Source: Fuscovulum ytuae
GTDB lineage: Bacteria; Pseudomonadota; Alphaproteobacteria; Rhodobacterales; Rhodobacteraceae
Length of the DNA: 64,000 nt
Reading direction: 5' to 3'
NCBI RefSeq assembly: GCF_029953595.1
Contig: NZ_CP124535.1
Span: 2,773,001-2,837,000, forward strand
Shown in pieces: positions 44,780 to 55,238 of the stretch. Position numbers and translations under genes: made by a program. Below the pieces are notes generated by a model that saw only the letters and a program-made list of their open reading frames with translations, made no database searches and was not told the origin of the DNA. Position 1 is the first letter of the stretch. Each line of letters opens with the position of its first letter.

Positions 44780-46225
44780 TCAGCCGTGCTTGATCATCAC
44801 ATGACGGACGACGGTGTAGTCTTCCAGCGCATAGGCCGACATGTCCTTGCCATAGCCAGATTGCTTCAACCCGCCATGGGGCATTTCATTGGTCAGCATG
44901 AAATGCGTGTTGATCCAGGTGCAGCCATAGCGCAGGCGGGCCGCTGTCGCCATGGCGCGGCCCACATCCTTGGTCCATACCGAAGAGGCAAGGCCGTAAT
45001 CGCTGTCATTGGCCCATGCCACGGCCGTGTCCACATCCGAGAAGGGGGTGATGGAGACGACGGGACCAAAGACCTCGCGCCTTACAATCTCATCCTCCTG
45101 CTTTGCGCCTGCGATGACGGTGGGGCGGTAGTAATAGCCCTGATCCATCACCTCGCCCCCGGTGGTGATTTCGATATGGTTCACCTCGCGGGCGCGGTTG
45201 ACGAAGCTGGCCACGCGGTCGCGCTGGCGCAGGGAAATGAGGGGGCCAATTTCGTTGGTGCTGTCATCTTCATTCCCCAGCGCGATGGTGGAGACGGCAG
45301 AGGTGAGATCGGCCACCAAACGATCATAGACCTTTTTGCCCGCATAGATGCGGCAGGCTGCGGTGCAGTCTTGGCCTGCGTTGTAATAGCCGAAGGCGCG
45401 CAGGCCATCGACGACCTCGGCCACGTCGGCATCGTCAAAGACGATGACCGGGGCTTTGCCGCCCAGTTCCAGATGGGTGCGTTTCACCGTCTTGGCGGCG
45501 GCGTCGAGCATCTTTTTCCCTGTGGCCACATCACCGGTGAGTGAGATCATGTCCACTTGCGGGTGGTTGATCAGGTAGTTGCCGACCGTCTGGCCGCGGC
45601 CGGCCACGATATTGACCACGCCTTCGGGCAGTTCTTCGGCCAGTATCCGCGCCATCTTGAGCGCGGTGAGCGGTGTTTGTTCCGACGGTTTGAACACCAC
45701 GGTATTTCCCCCACCGATGGCGGGGCCGAGTTTCCATGCCATCATCATCAGCGGATAGTTCCACGGCGCGATGGAGGCGATGACGCCGATGGCGTCGCGC
45801 CGGATCATGGAGGTGTGGCCTGCAAGGTATTCGCCCGCCACTGCGCCATGTTGGCAGCGCACGGCACCGGCGAAGAAGCGGTAGCAATCGACGATGGCAG
45901 GGATTTCGTCGTTGCGCGCGGCGTTGATGGGTTTGCCGCAATTCAGGGCCTCAAGCGCGGCGAAGGAATCCGCCTCGGCCTCGACCCGGTCTGCGATGCG
46001 CAGAAGGGCGGCCGCGCGTTCGGCGGGGGTGGTGCGGGACCATGTGTCGAACGCCTTGCGCGCGGCGGCGACGGCGCGGTCGACTTGGGTGGTCGATGCC
46101 TCTGGCACCTCAAGGATCAGGCCGCCGGTGCGGGGGTTGAGGATCTGTTCCTTGGCTTCTTGCCCGGCCTCGAAGGAGGAGCCGATCAGAAGCTGGGTGT
46201 CGATGGTCATGAGTGCGCTGTCCAT
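44780..46225 (-). CDS. Gamma-aminobutyraldehyde dehydrogenase-like aldehyde dehydrogenase
   Basis: The 481-residue NAD-dependent enzyme is predicted to oxidise 4-aminobutyraldehyde to GABA in putrescine breakdown. It has [20 protein letters not shown], the active-site segment [20 protein letters not shown] with the conserved Glu, [20 protein letters not shown] with the catalytic Cys, and a normal C-terminus. GGGAGG lies 5 nt before the chosen ATG. It is the last gene of a block with a PotFGHI-type importer, all in one direction, which is why putrescine is favoured; betaine aldehyde and other aldehydes are possible substrates. Downstream, 44590-44779 holds only the hairpin. Confidence 0.85.
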   Translation of the reverse strand: MDSALMTIDTQLLIGSSFEAGQEAKEQILNPRTGGLILEVPEASTTQVDRAVAAARKAFDTWSRTTPAERAAALLRIADRVEAEADSFAALEALNCGKPINAARNDEIPAIVDCYRFFAGAVRCQHGAVAGEYLAGHTSMIRRDAIGVIASIAPWNYPLMMMAWKLGPAIGGGNTVVFKPSEQTPLTALKMARILAEELPEGVVNIVAGRGQTVGNYLINHPQVDMISLTGDVATGKKMLDAAAKTVKRTHLELGGKAPVIVFDDADVAEVVDGLRAFGYYNAGQDCTAACRIYAGKKVYDRLVADLTSAVSTIALGNEDDSTNEIGPLISLRQRDRVASFVNRAREVNHIEITTGGEVMDQGYYYRPTVIAGAKQEDEIVRREVFGPVVSITPFSDVDTAVAWANDSDYGLASSVWTKDVGRAMATAARLRYGCTWINTHFMLTNEMPHGGLKQSGYGKDMSAYALEDYTVVRHVMIKHG

Positions 46226-46241
46226 GTGGACCTCCCTTTGG

Positions 46242-47048
46242 TCATTTGCCCGAACCGGCGGTGTCAGACCCGCCGCGGGTGAGGTAATAGGCGATGAGGA
46301 TGGGGACGAAGGTGGCGAGGAAGACGACGATGGCGACGACGTTCGTCACGGGACGTTGCCGGGGGCGGACCAGTTCCTGAAGCATCCAGATGGGCAGGGT
46401 GCTTTGCTGGCCTGCGGTGAAGGTGGTGACGATCACCTCGTCAAAGGACAGCGCGAAGGCGAGCATGCCGCCTGCAAGCAGGGCCGTGCCGAGGTTCGGC
46501 AGCAGGACATAGCGGAAGGTCTGAAAGCTGTTGGCACCGAGGTCGGCCGAGGCCTCCAAGATACCGCCGGACAGGCGGCGGAAGCGGGCGACGGCGTTGT
46601 TATAGACGATCACGATGCAGAAGGTCGCGTGGCCGAGGATGATGGTCCATGTCGAAAAGGGGATGTCCATGATCGAGAAGGCCGACCGCAGCGACATGCC
46701 GGTGATGACGCCGGGCAGCGCGATGGGCAGGATGATGAGAAGGCTGATCTGTTCGCGTCCGAAAAAGGACGTGCGGGCCATGGCGGCAGAGACGAGGGTA
46801 CCGAGGATCATGGCAAGGAAGGTCGCGATGGTGGCGACCCAGAGCGACAGGTAAAGGGGCGGCCAGATATCGGCACGGTTCCATGCCACGCCGAACCATT
46901 GGGTGGTCAGGCCGGGGGGCGGGAATTGATAGGATTTGTCCTCGGTTGTGAAGGCATAGAGGAAGATCAGCAGGATCGGCAAATGCAGGAACAGTAGCCC
47001 GCCGATGGCTGCGATCTTCAGGCCGAGGGAGGCGCGGTCAGAGTGCAT
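46242..47048 (-). CDS. potI: Spermidine/putrescine ABC transporter permease PotI-like
   Basis: The 268-residue inner-membrane protein has six predicted membrane helices and the binding-protein-dependent permease EAA segment [20 protein letters not shown], which contacts the ATPase. It overlaps the first permease gene by 11 bp. Together with that gene it should form the polyamine permease dimer. The start is ATG and the length is normal for PotC/PotI. It is followed 16 bp later by the aldehyde dehydrogenase gene. Confidence 0.88.
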   Translation of the reverse strand: MHSDRASLGLKIAAIGGLLFLHLPILLIFLYAFTTEDKSYQFPPPGLTTQWFGVAWNRADIWPPLYLSLWVATIATFLAMILGTLVSAAMARTSFFGREQISLLIILPIALPGVITGMSLRSAFSIMDIPFSTWTIILGHATFCIVIVYNNAVARFRRLSGGILEASADLGANSFQTFRYVLLPNLGTALLAGGMLAFALSFDEVIVTTFTAGQQSTLPIWMLQELVRPRQRPVTNVVAIVVFLATFVPILIAYYLTRGGSDTAGSGK

Positions 47049-47978
47049 CGAAGGCCCCCTTCCGCTTTGCGATCATCAGGTAGATCAGCATGATCACGAT
47101 CGGGACCACGGCGAAGGCGGCGGCGAGAGGGATGTTCCCGGCGGTGCCCTGCAACTGATAGACCGCCAGCCCGATGAAGCGGGCCGAGGTGCCGACGATC
47201 TGCGGGATGATGTAGTCCCCCATGGTCAGCGAGAAGGTGAAGATCGACCCTGCGATCACCCCCGGCATGGCAAGCGGCAGGATCACGCTGCGGAAGGTTT
47301 GCGCCCGTGACGCGCCAAGGTCGGCGGATGCCTCAAGCATCGAATTGGGCACGCGTTCCAGTGACGCCTGCATGGGCAGGATCATATAGGGCAGCCAGAC
47401 ATAGACGAAGACGATGAAGGTGCCCAATGGGCTGGTGGAGAGACTGTTTCCGCCAATGGCGGGTATGGCGAGGATGGCGTTCAGGATCATCGACAGGCCC
47501 ACGCCTTCGGCGGCCCAGGTGATGATGCCTTCCTTGGCAAGGATCAGTTTCCACGCATAGACCTTGACGAGGTAGGACGACCAGAGGGGCAGCATCACGC
47601 CAAGGTAGAAGACGGCCTTCCATTTGCCGCGCGCGAAGCGGGCGGCGTAATAGGCGATGGGGAAGGCGATCACCGCGCAGCCGATGGTGACGGCGGCAGA
47701 CATCACAAGCGTGCGGATGATGATATCAAGGTTCTGGGCGCGGAAGAGTTCGGCATAGGTCTTGAGGGTGAATTCCTCTTTCACAACGCCGGAGAATTCG
47801 TCGATCGAATAGAAGGATTGCAGCAAGAGCGCCGCGAGAGAGCCGAGGTAGACCGCGCCAAGCCAAAGCAGAGGCGGGGTAAGCAGGACCACCAGCAAGA
47901 GGCGTGGGCGACGCCAGAAAAGCGCGGTCAGCCTGTCGGCAAGCCCGCGTTCGGGCAGGATGGCGGGGGTGGGGGAGG

Positions 47979-47982
<4 letters not shown>
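47038..47982 (-). CDS. potH: Spermidine/putrescine ABC transporter permease PotH-like
   Basis: The 314-residue inner-membrane permease has at least six hydrophobic segments ([20 protein letters not shown] near the N-terminus) and the EAA loop [20 protein letters not shown]. It resembles PotB/PotH. The ATG used overlaps the stop of the ATPase gene (ATGA). An upstream in-frame extension runs through the ATPase gene and is rejected. The overlap of 11 bp with the next permease gene indicates tight coupling in the operon. Confidence 0.88.
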
Positions 47983-48986
<1,004 letters not shown>

Positions 48987-49021
48987 GAAGGGGCAGGCCT
49001 CGACAGGCAAAACAGGACGGG

Positions 49022-49047
49022 AGGGTGCGCGCGGGAACGCGCACCCT
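49022..49047 (-). terminator. Hairpin between binding-protein and ATPase genes of the polyamine operon
   Basis: AGGGTGCGCG pairs with CGCGCACCCT across a 6-nt loop, a perfect 10-bp stem without U tract. It probably stabilises the upstream binding-protein mRNA or gives partial termination. Confidence 0.6.
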
Positions 49048-49070
49048 GTTTGGGTCGGAAAGGGGGCCGG

Positions 49071-50234
49071 TCAGCGGCCGCCGATCACGCCGATATAGTC
49101 AGACACCCAGCGGTAATAGGGCACACAGGTATCTTCGCCCTGCGAGCAGTCGGCGACCGGGGTGGTCCAGAAGCGGATCTTTTCAAAATCGTCCAGACCG
49201 TTGGCGGTGCAGCCTTCTGCCGTCTGCATGCCGCGCCCATCGGTGCAGGCGGCGGGAACCGACGGGTTCGCGCCGAACCAGACCGAGAGGTCGGATTGCA
49301 GGTTCGAGGCAAGCTGATGTTCGAACCACATATAGGCGCAGTTCGGATGTTCGCTGTCGGCATGCAGCATGGTGGTATCGGCCCAGCCAGTGGCACCTTC
49401 CTGCGGGATGACAGAGGCGACAGGCGCGCCACCGGCCTTGAGCAGGTTCACTTGGAATGGCCATGACCCGGAGGCGACCACGCCCTCATTCTTGAAATCG
49501 TCGATCTGGATGAAGGCGTCATGCCAGTAGCGGCTGACCAGTTCACGCTGCCCGCGTAGCAGATCCAGCGCGGCCTTGTATTGATCTTCGTTCAGTTCAT
49601 AGGGCGAGGTGATGCCAAGTTCCGGCTTGTGGAACATCAGGTATTGCGCGGCATCGGCAACGTGGATTGGTCCGTCATAGGCCTGCACGCGGCCCTTGTT
49701 CGATTGGCCATCCGACAGGGTCATTTCTTCAAAGACGACGTTCCAGCTGGTCGGCGGTTCCTTGAACACCTCGGTGTTGTACATCAGGACGTTCGGCCCC
49801 CACATGTACGGCACGCCATAATGCTTGCCGTCCACGGTGTGCCAAGGCGCGTCCTGAAGGCGGGGGTCGATGGTGGACCAAGACGGAATCAGGTCCTTGT
49901 TGATTTCCTGCACACGTCCACCCGCGATCAGGCGGAGCGAGGCGTCGCCCGAGGCGGTGACAAGGTCAAAACCGCCTTCGTTCATCAGGGCAACCATCTC
50001 GTCCGAGGTGTTCGCCGTCTTCACGCTGACTTTGCAGCCAGAGGATTCTTCGAATTTCGTGACCCAGTCGAAGGCCGGGTCGGTTTCGCCGCGTTCGATA
50101 TAGCCCGCCCATGCAACGATGGAGAGTTCGCCTTCGCCGGGGCCGATTTCGGTCATTTGGGCAAGGGCGGGGCTAAGGCCGGTGATCAGGGCGAGGGCTG
50201 TGGTGGCGGCAAGCTTCAGGCTGCGTGTGGTCAT
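49071..50234 (-). CDS. potF: Putrescine/spermidine-binding periplasmic protein PotF-like
   Basis: The 387-residue protein has a signal peptide (residues 1-25, LKLAATTALALITGLSPALA). A type II periplasmic-binding fold of the PotD/PotF family follows: GELSIVAWAGYIERGETDPA near the N-terminus, DLVTASGDASLRLIAGGRVQ, YGVPYMWGPNVLMYNTEVF and a C-terminal region with ANGLDDFEKIRFW. The Trp in AWAGY and the Asp in the ASGDAS segment correspond to polyamine-binding positions in the family (recollection, not aligned). It is the first gene of the operon. The intergenic region upstream is treated separately. Confidence 0.9.
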   Translation of the reverse strand: MTTRSLKLAATTALALITGLSPALAQMTEIGPGEGELSIVAWAGYIERGETDPAFDWVTKFEESSGCKVSVKTANTSDEMVALMNEGGFDLVTASGDASLRLIAGGRVQEINKDLIPSWSTIDPRLQDAPWHTVDGKHYGVPYMWGPNVLMYNTEVFKEPPTSWNVVFEEMTLSDGQSNKGRVQAYDGPIHVADAAQYLMFHKPELGITSPYELNEDQYKAALDLLRGQRELVSRYWHDAFIQIDDFKNEGVVASGSWPFQVNLLKAGGAPVASVIPQEGATGWADTTMLHADSEHPNCAYMWFEHQLASNLQSDLSVWFGANPSVPAACTDGRGMQTAEGCTANGLDDFEKIRFWTTPVADCSQGEDTCVPYYRWVSDYIGVIGGR

Positions 50235-51131
50235 GCTGGTTGATCTCCCGTTGGATGGCGCGCAGGCGCGCGCATGCCGGTTTTCCGGTCATGGAGCATA
50301 AGCGTAGGCAGGGCGCAGCGTTTCGCAATATCAAAACGCTGATGGGTGCATTCGGTTTTTCCGATGGCTGAGCGAGGGCGGCAGGGGTGCGGTTGTGAAA
50401 ACCAGCTTGGTTTGTCCATTTTGGGGTCTGTTGGTCCGTTCGGGCAGGATAAGCATGTTCACTGATCCCTAAGTCATTGAATTTATGTCTGGGCGGTTAC
50501 CCTCCCTCTTCCTGCGATCCTCCCTCCTGCGGATCGACGGAAGAGGATGGTCCCGGTCGAGAAGAGCAGAGAGAAACGCAGCCCCCAGAGGCCGACGGTT
50601 AGCGAAATGACGTTTGACGCTCGCACCCTTTGAACCCAGCGGATTGAGCGTCGGGAGTATCGGGAGACATTTCCCATGATCAGACAGCCTGAAAGAAGCG
50701 CTTCGCTGCCACTTTCCCTCTATCTCGCGGACCACGCAGCGGCGATCCCCAACGCTGCGGATCACCTTGGCGGGCCAGCGCTCGCCAAACGGGTCCGGTT
50801 GGTCATCAATGATGCCCGCCTTGGGCCAGAGCCCCCAAGGCGGTTGATCGCCGCCATTGAACGGCTTTGCACGGAGGTGGACGAGCGGTCGAAAACCCCC
50901 GCCAGGGCTTGCCGCAACACTTGGCAGGCCTCCGTTGAACAGGACTTCGCTGTTCGGGCGGATAGGGCAAACTTGATCCGGTAAGCGCAACGAATGAAAC
51001 GCACCCTCTTTGGCCGTGCCAAGCGATGTCGTCCTGACCCTTGTGTTCCGTTGAGGCGAAAAAGCCTGCTCTGAGCTGTGGGGTTCGGAAGATACCAGCA
51101 CTGTCACCGACACGGCCTTGAAGAAACCGCG
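50235..51131. other. 900-bp gap: promoter of the polyamine operon plus an unexplained block with open frames on both strands
   Basis: The first ~200 bp should hold the potF promoter. The rest carries a minus-strand open frame of 214 codons (50469-51113) and a plus-strand frame of 102 codons (50676-50984), neither with a convincing ribosome site. The composition is less GC-rich than neighbours. The minus frame contains stretches such as LPILPTLNPLGSKGASVKRH that I faintly associate with a repeated Rhodobacterales sequence, but no protein family was recognised. An inverted heptamer GACGCTC/GAGCGTC (about 50609-50645) is present. It may be a degenerate or non-autonomous mobile element or an RNA gene. 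Confidence 0.4.
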
Positions 51132-51893
51132 CTACGCCGCCTCCGCGCCCCCCTTCACGCCCGTGATGTAGGAAACGATATCGTTCCCGTCCGTCTCGTC
51201 CTTTCGCAGTGAAGCCACGATCCGCCCGCGCCGGAAGACCACGATCCGGTCAACCAGATCGAAGACCTGCCGCAAGTTGTGCGAAATCAGGATCAGTGGC
51301 ACGCCCCGGTCCTTGAGCCCGCGGATGATGTTCTCGACCTGCGCAGTCTCTTGAACGCCCAAGGCTGCCGTCGGTTCGTCCATGATCACCAGTTTCGATG
51401 CGAAAGCTGCCGTCCGCGCGATGGACACACATTGCCGCTGACCGCCCGACATATTGCGGATCGGGTTGTCCACGTTCGGGATTTTCACCGCCGTCGTTTT
51501 CAGCGCCTCCAGCGTCCGTTCCCGCATCGCCTTGCGGTCAAGGATGGAGAAGGGCCCCAGACGAAACTTGAACAGTTCCCGCCCAAGGAACAGGTTCGAG
51601 GGCACGTCCAGATCATCGGCTAGGGCCAACGTCTGGAACACCGTCTCGATCCCCGCCTCGCGCGCCTCAAGCGGACCTGTGAAATGCACGGGACGGCCAT
51701 CGAAGAGGATATCCCCGGCCGTCCGCTGTTCAACCGCTGTGACCTGGCGGACGAACGTGGATTTGCCCGCCCCGTTATCGCCCACCACGGCGACATGTTC
51801 GCCCTCATGCAGGACGAAATTCGCATCCTCCAGCGCATGCACGCCACCGTAATGCTTGGTAAGGCCCCGCGTTTCCAGAATGATCTTTGACAT
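51132..51893 (-). CDS. Sugar/cyclitol ABC transporter ATP-binding protein (single-domain, FrcA/MocB-operon type)
   Basis: The 253-residue ATPase has Walker A VVGDNGAGKSTFVRQ, signature NMSGGQRQCVSIARTA, Walker B LVIMDEPTAALGVQETAQ and the H-loop ISHNLRQVFDLVDR. Only one ATPase domain is present, unlike the duplicated RbsA-type; it should work as a homodimer with the permease. The ATG giving MSKIILETRGLTKHYGG is used, 5 bp downstream of the permease stop. It is the last gene of the importer operon. Substrate is inferred from the whole cluster. Confidence 0.88.
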   Translation of the reverse strand: MSKIILETRGLTKHYGGVHALEDANFVLHEGEHVAVVGDNGAGKSTFVRQVTAVEQRTAGDILFDGRPVHFTGPLEAREAGIETVFQTLALADDLDVPSNLFLGRELFKFRLGPFSILDRKAMRERTLEALKTTAVKIPNVDNPIRNMSGGQRQCVSIARTAAFASKLVIMDEPTAALGVQETAQVENIIRGLKDRGVPLILISHNLRQVFDLVDRIVVFRRGRIVASLRKDETDGNDIVSYITGVKGGAEAA

Positions 51894-51898
51894 CCCGC

Positions 51899-53011
51899 TC
51901 ACCCCCGTGCCCTTGCGCGTTGCCGCCACTGGTCCAGAACCACGGCGCCCACGATGATCGCGCCCTTGACCATTTCTTGGTAATAGGCATCCAGCCGGAT
52001 CGACGTGAAGCCCGAGATGATCACCGAAAAGATCGCAGCGCCCAGCACTGTGCCAAGGATGGACCCGCGCCCACCAGCCAGCGACACGCCCCCGATCACC
52101 GCCATGGCGATGGCGTCCAGCTCATACATCACACCCATCCCGGCCTGGGCCGTCAGGTTCTTTGATGTCAGCAGAACCGCCGCCACCGCCGCCAGCATCC
52201 CGGCAATTGCGTAGACCAGAACCTTGTGCTGATCGACATTGATGCCCGACATCCGCGCCGCCGCCTCATTCGACCCGATGGCATAGCTGCGCTTGCCGTA
52301 AAGCGTGTATTTCATGATCAGGTGGAACAGCACGGCAAGGATGACGAAGATCACCGCCGGGTTCTGCCCCTGCCAGCTGAACAGGCCAAAAGTCAGACCT
52401 CCCAGCAAATCGCCATTGGCAAGGTTGCCATAGGTTTCGGTCGGAAAACTTACCGGTTGACCGTTCGACCACCAACGCGCCACGCCGCGCGCCGATACCA
52501 TCATCCCCAGCGTGGCGATGAAGGGCGGGATGCGCGTATAGGCCACCAGCAAACCGTTCACGAGGCCGGCCAGCAACCCGCAAGCAAGTCCGACCGCGAT
52601 CGGCACGATCACCGGGAGGTCCATCGCCCAGTCGCCAAAGATTGCCTTCGGGTTCGGATTGCCATTCACCATCGCCGTTTGCGCAAAGCTCATCACGATC
52701 ATCGCCGTCGCCCCGACGACTGACCCCGATGACAGGTCGATCCCGCCGATGATGATGACCTGCGTCACGCCGATGGCGATGATCCCGATGATGGCCACCT
52801 GCAAGATCATGATATCCAGCCGCTGCTGGTTAAAGATCGCATCCACGTTGTCGCGCATGTTGAACAGGAAGGAACCGCCCTGCATGCGGTTCAAGACCTC
52901 GAAGATCACGACGATCAGGATCAGCGCCCCGAAGACATTCCATTCGGGCGCGCGGGTTCGTTTTGACGGATCGTATTTCAGGCCCCCAAGGCCATGGGTC
53001 GCGTCGGCCAC
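51899..53011 (-). CDS. Sugar/cyclitol ABC transporter permease (RbsC/XylH class)
   Basis: The 370-residue inner-membrane permease has many hydrophobic helices and family segments QVIIIGGIDLSSGSVVGATA and FIATLGMMVSARGVARWWSN, with GKRSYAIGSNEAAARMSGIN and AIAMAVIGGVSLAGGRGSIL. The start ATG gives MADATHGLGGLKYDPSKRTR, with a normal soluble N-terminus. It is separated from the binding-protein gene by a hairpin, as in the xyl operon. The pairing with an inositol-type isomerase favours a cyclitol substrate. Confidence 0.88.
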   Translation of the reverse strand: MADATHGLGGLKYDPSKRTRAPEWNVFGALILIVVIFEVLNRMQGGSFLFNMRDNVDAIFNQQRLDIMILQVAIIGIIAIGVTQVIIIGGIDLSSGSVVGATAMIVMSFAQTAMVNGNPNPKAIFGDWAMDLPVIVPIAVGLACGLLAGLVNGLLVAYTRIPPFIATLGMMVSARGVARWWSNGQPVSFPTETYGNLANGDLLGGLTFGLFSWQGQNPAVIFVILAVLFHLIMKYTLYGKRSYAIGSNEAAARMSGINVDQHKVLVYAIAGMLAAVAAVLLTSKNLTAQAGMGVMYELDAIAMAVIGGVSLAGGRGSILGTVLGAAIFSVIISGFTSIRLDAYYQEMVKGAIIVGAVVLDQWRQRARARG

Positions 53012-53072
53012 GGCGTTCTCCCCCCGTTATGATACCTTTTCATCCTGACATATCCGGCTCAGGAATAAAGGA

Positions 53073-53095
53073 GGGCGGCGGTCGGACCGCCGCCC
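53073..53095 (-). terminator. Hairpin between binding-protein and permease genes
   Basis: GGGCGGCGGT pairs with ACCGCCGCCC over a 3-nt loop, a perfect 10-bp stem. Placed directly after the binding-protein stop, it probably limits read-through or protects the upstream mRNA. Confidence 0.6.
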
Positions 53096-53114
53096 CCATC
53101 TGCCCATAAAGGGA

Positions 53115-54056
53115 TCAGTTCTTGCTCAGATAGTTTGCGATATTGGCCGGGGTGACCAGTTCGAAGGGCACATAGACCTTCTGATCCACCGTCTCACCGG
53201 CCGCCAGCTTCACCGCTGCATCCAGCGCGCCGCCGCCCTGTGCTGCCGCGTTCTGGAACACGGTGATGTCCAACTCGCCCGCCTGCATCGAGGCCAGCGC
53301 ATCCTGCGTCGCGTCCACGCCCGACACGATGACCGACGCCATGTCGATGCCCGCCGCCTTCATCGCCTGGATCGCACCAAGTGCCATCTCGTCGTTGTTG
53401 GCGAGGACGCCGTCAAAGGCGGCACCGGTCGACAGCCAGTTTGTCATCAGGTTCTGCGCCTGATCGCGCGACCAGTTGGCGGTCTGCTGGTCGATCACAT
53501 TGACTTTCACGGCGCATTCGCCCGCTTCCATCACGTCATAGTAGTTCTGGGTGCGCTGCACGGCGGCTTGGTTCGACAGCTCGCCCTGCATGACATAGAC
53601 GCTCACATCGGTCTTGCCCGCAGCGGCCCACTGGTTGCACTGCTCGATAAAGCCCTGACGCGAGGACTCGGATTCGTTCGACGCCACGAAGGCCTGATTG
53701 TCGGGCAGGCTGTCCACGTTGATCGGCTGGCGGTTCACATAGACAAGCGGCACGCCAGCGGCGGCTGCCGCATCGGTCATCGCCTGCGTGGCCGAGGTGT
53801 CGACCGGGTTCACGATGATCGCATCCACGCCATTGGCGATGAAGTTATTGATCTGGTCCAACTGCTTGGCAACGTCGTTCTGTGCGTCTTCAATCTGCAC
53901 GGAAAGGCCCGCCGCATCGGCCTGTGCCTGGATGCCGTTGCGCAGCACGGTCAGGAAGTTGTCGTCAAACAGCGCCATCGACACGCCAATCCCGTCGGCC
54001 ATGGCGGTGCTGCCCATCAGCGAGATGAAGCCCGCGGCGATCAAGGTCTTTTTCAT
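53115..54056 (-). CDS. Sugar/cyclitol-binding periplasmic protein (MocB/RbsB-like)
   Basis: The 313-residue protein has a signal peptide (LIAAGFISLMGSTAMADG) and a type I periplasmic-binding fold. Family segments are IGVSMALFDDNFLTVLRNGI, IANGVDAIIVNPVDTSATQA and SGVDATQDALASMQAGELDI. The last resembles the hinge/loop region of ribose- and inositol-binding proteins such as IbpA and of the rhizopine-binding protein MocB. Substrate identity is not certain. It is the second gene of the operon, downstream of the IolI-like isomerase. Confidence 0.85.
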   Translation of the reverse strand: MKKTLIAAGFISLMGSTAMADGIGVSMALFDDNFLTVLRNGIQAQADAAGLSVQIEDAQNDVAKQLDQINNFIANGVDAIIVNPVDTSATQAMTDAAAAAGVPLVYVNRQPINVDSLPDNQAFVASNESESSRQGFIEQCNQWAAAGKTDVSVYVMQGELSNQAAVQRTQNYYDVMEAGECAVKVNVIDQQTANWSRDQAQNLMTNWLSTGAAFDGVLANNDEMALGAIQAMKAAGIDMASVIVSGVDATQDALASMQAGELDITVFQNAAAQGGGALDAAVKLAAGETVDQKVYVPFELVTPANIANYLSKN

Positions 54057-54139
54057 TGGTTCTCTCCTCCACTGTCGGTGTCCGGCACACCGTTCTCCCT
54101 GCCGGACCGCCCCTGTTTTCCGGGCGGTATTTCGTCCGT

Positions 54140-54946
54140 TCAGGCCTCCACGCCGGAACGGATGAATTTCATCGAGGCCGCCAGCGCGGACCGCGGATTA
54201 TCAAGGTCATGGACCTGTGGTGCAAAGGGTTCATAGCTGATCGGCCCTTCATATCCCGCCCGTCGCAACGCGCGGATTTGCGCCACGTTTCCCAGCACGT
54301 CATCGGCATCGACCAGCACGCGATGCGGATCGCGCATGTCGTCCAGCGGGATCATGTCCTTCACGCCGGAAACATGGACGATCCCCGTCAGATCTGGATA
54401 GATCGGCCCAAAGCCTGCCAGCGCGTGGTGGAAGGTATCATGCACCATGAAATAGGTGCCCACGCCCCCCACGGCATCGATCGCATCGGCCAGAACATCC
54501 TTGTAGCGCAGCGAGCAGACGGCAAAGCCCAAGGGCTCTACCATCGCCTTCAACCCGTGGGCGCGCAGCATTGGCAGGATCTCCCGCAGCGCGGTTTCTG
54601 TCACCTTGCGGCTTTCTCCCCCTTCCGTCGCCACGCCATCGTTCCGCGGGATCAGGCTCACGGCCTCGGCCCCCGCTGCGACCGCAACCTTCATCAGCGC
54701 GTCGGCCTCCGCCGCCTTGGCGTCGGACCAGTCGTTGAACATCTTGACTTCGGCAAGCGCGAGAAAGCGCAAACCCCGCGCCTTCACCGCCGCGCCGACC
54801 TCCGCCGGGTCGGCCCCTCCGAAGAGCGGGCCGGGCAGGTCGTTGCGATATTCGACGCCCACACAGCCAAGCCCTGCGGCAAGATCGGCAAATGCTTCCC
54901 ACCCCAGCTTCGGGGCCGTCATGTGGTTCAGCGCGAAGGGCAGCAT
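54140..54946 (-). CDS. TIM-barrel isomerase, IolI/MocC-like
   Basis: The 268-residue protein is a xylose-isomerase-like TIM barrel of the AP endonuclease 2 family. GWEAFADLAAGLGCVGVEYR near the N-terminus and the metal-site-like segments MVHDTFHHALAGFGPIYPDL (His/Asp) and VHVSGVKDMIPLDDMRDPHR are characteristic of 2-keto-myo-inositol isomerase (IolI) and hydroxypyruvate isomerase relatives. The ATG MLPFALNHMTAPKLGWEAF is chosen; a GTG 15 codons earlier, preceded by GGGAAGACA, is a possible alternative. It is the first gene of the importer operon, and its promoter region carries two inverted repeats. Confidence 0.78.
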   Translation of the reverse strand: MLPFALNHMTAPKLGWEAFADLAAGLGCVGVEYRNDLPGPLFGGADPAEVGAAVKARGLRFLALAEVKMFNDWSDAKAAEADALMKVAVAAGAEAVSLIPRNDGVATEGGESRKVTETALREILPMLRAHGLKAMVEPLGFAVCSLRYKDVLADAIDAVGGVGTYFMVHDTFHHALAGFGPIYPDLTGIVHVSGVKDMIPLDDMRDPHRVLVDADDVLGNVAQIRALRRAGYEGPISYEPFAPQVHDLDNPRSALAASMKFIRSGVEA

Positions 54947-55013
54947 TCCGTGGTTTTCCTCGATCACAGGCAGTGCGCCTAACGGCCTCACTGTCTTCCC
55001 GACCCCAGAATAA

Positions 55014-55108
55014 TGGAATTTTCATTCCACAAAAGAGAATTTTTGACGATCCCGTTCCTTGGGAAAAGATCGCTTGGCATTCTGGCAGAAAATGACGAAT
55101 TTTCGTCA
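55014..55108. promoter_or_regulatory. Promoter/operator region between the isomerase gene and the LacI gene
   Basis: Two perfect inverted repeats occur: TGGAAT/ATTCCA (55014-55029) and TGACGA/TCGTCA (55093-55108, sequence TGACGAATTTTCGTCA). The second shares its half-site with the LacI gene's own upstream region (56286-56319), so it is probably a LacI-family operator. The region is AT-rich relative to surroundings, in keeping with a promoter for the isomerase-importer operon. Confidence 0.6.
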
Positions 55109-55154
55109 AGCCCGCGCATTTTGCATCGCGACCAAGGCTGGACGGGACCGTTCG

Positions 55155-55191
55155 CTGCGTGCCCACAGTTTGCTGCACAGAATGCGGCACA
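55155..55191 (-). repeat. Dispersed 37-bp intergenic repeat, copy 3
   Basis: This is the minus-strand copy of the motif seen at 4271-4307, differing at one of 37 positions. A second, partial unit (TGTGCCGCATTC) follows directly at 55192-55203, giving a short tandem. It lies between the LacI operator and the LacI gene end. Confidence 0.8.
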
Positions 55192-55238
55192 GAATGCGGC
55201 ACAGCCGATTCTGCTCTCATCTCGGCCAGTGTTTGCTT

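Noticed and set aside
50469-51113. Minus-strand 214-codon frame considered as a transposase
   Set aside because: No DDE motif, no helix-turn-helix and no convincing ribosome site; kept only as an unexplained block.
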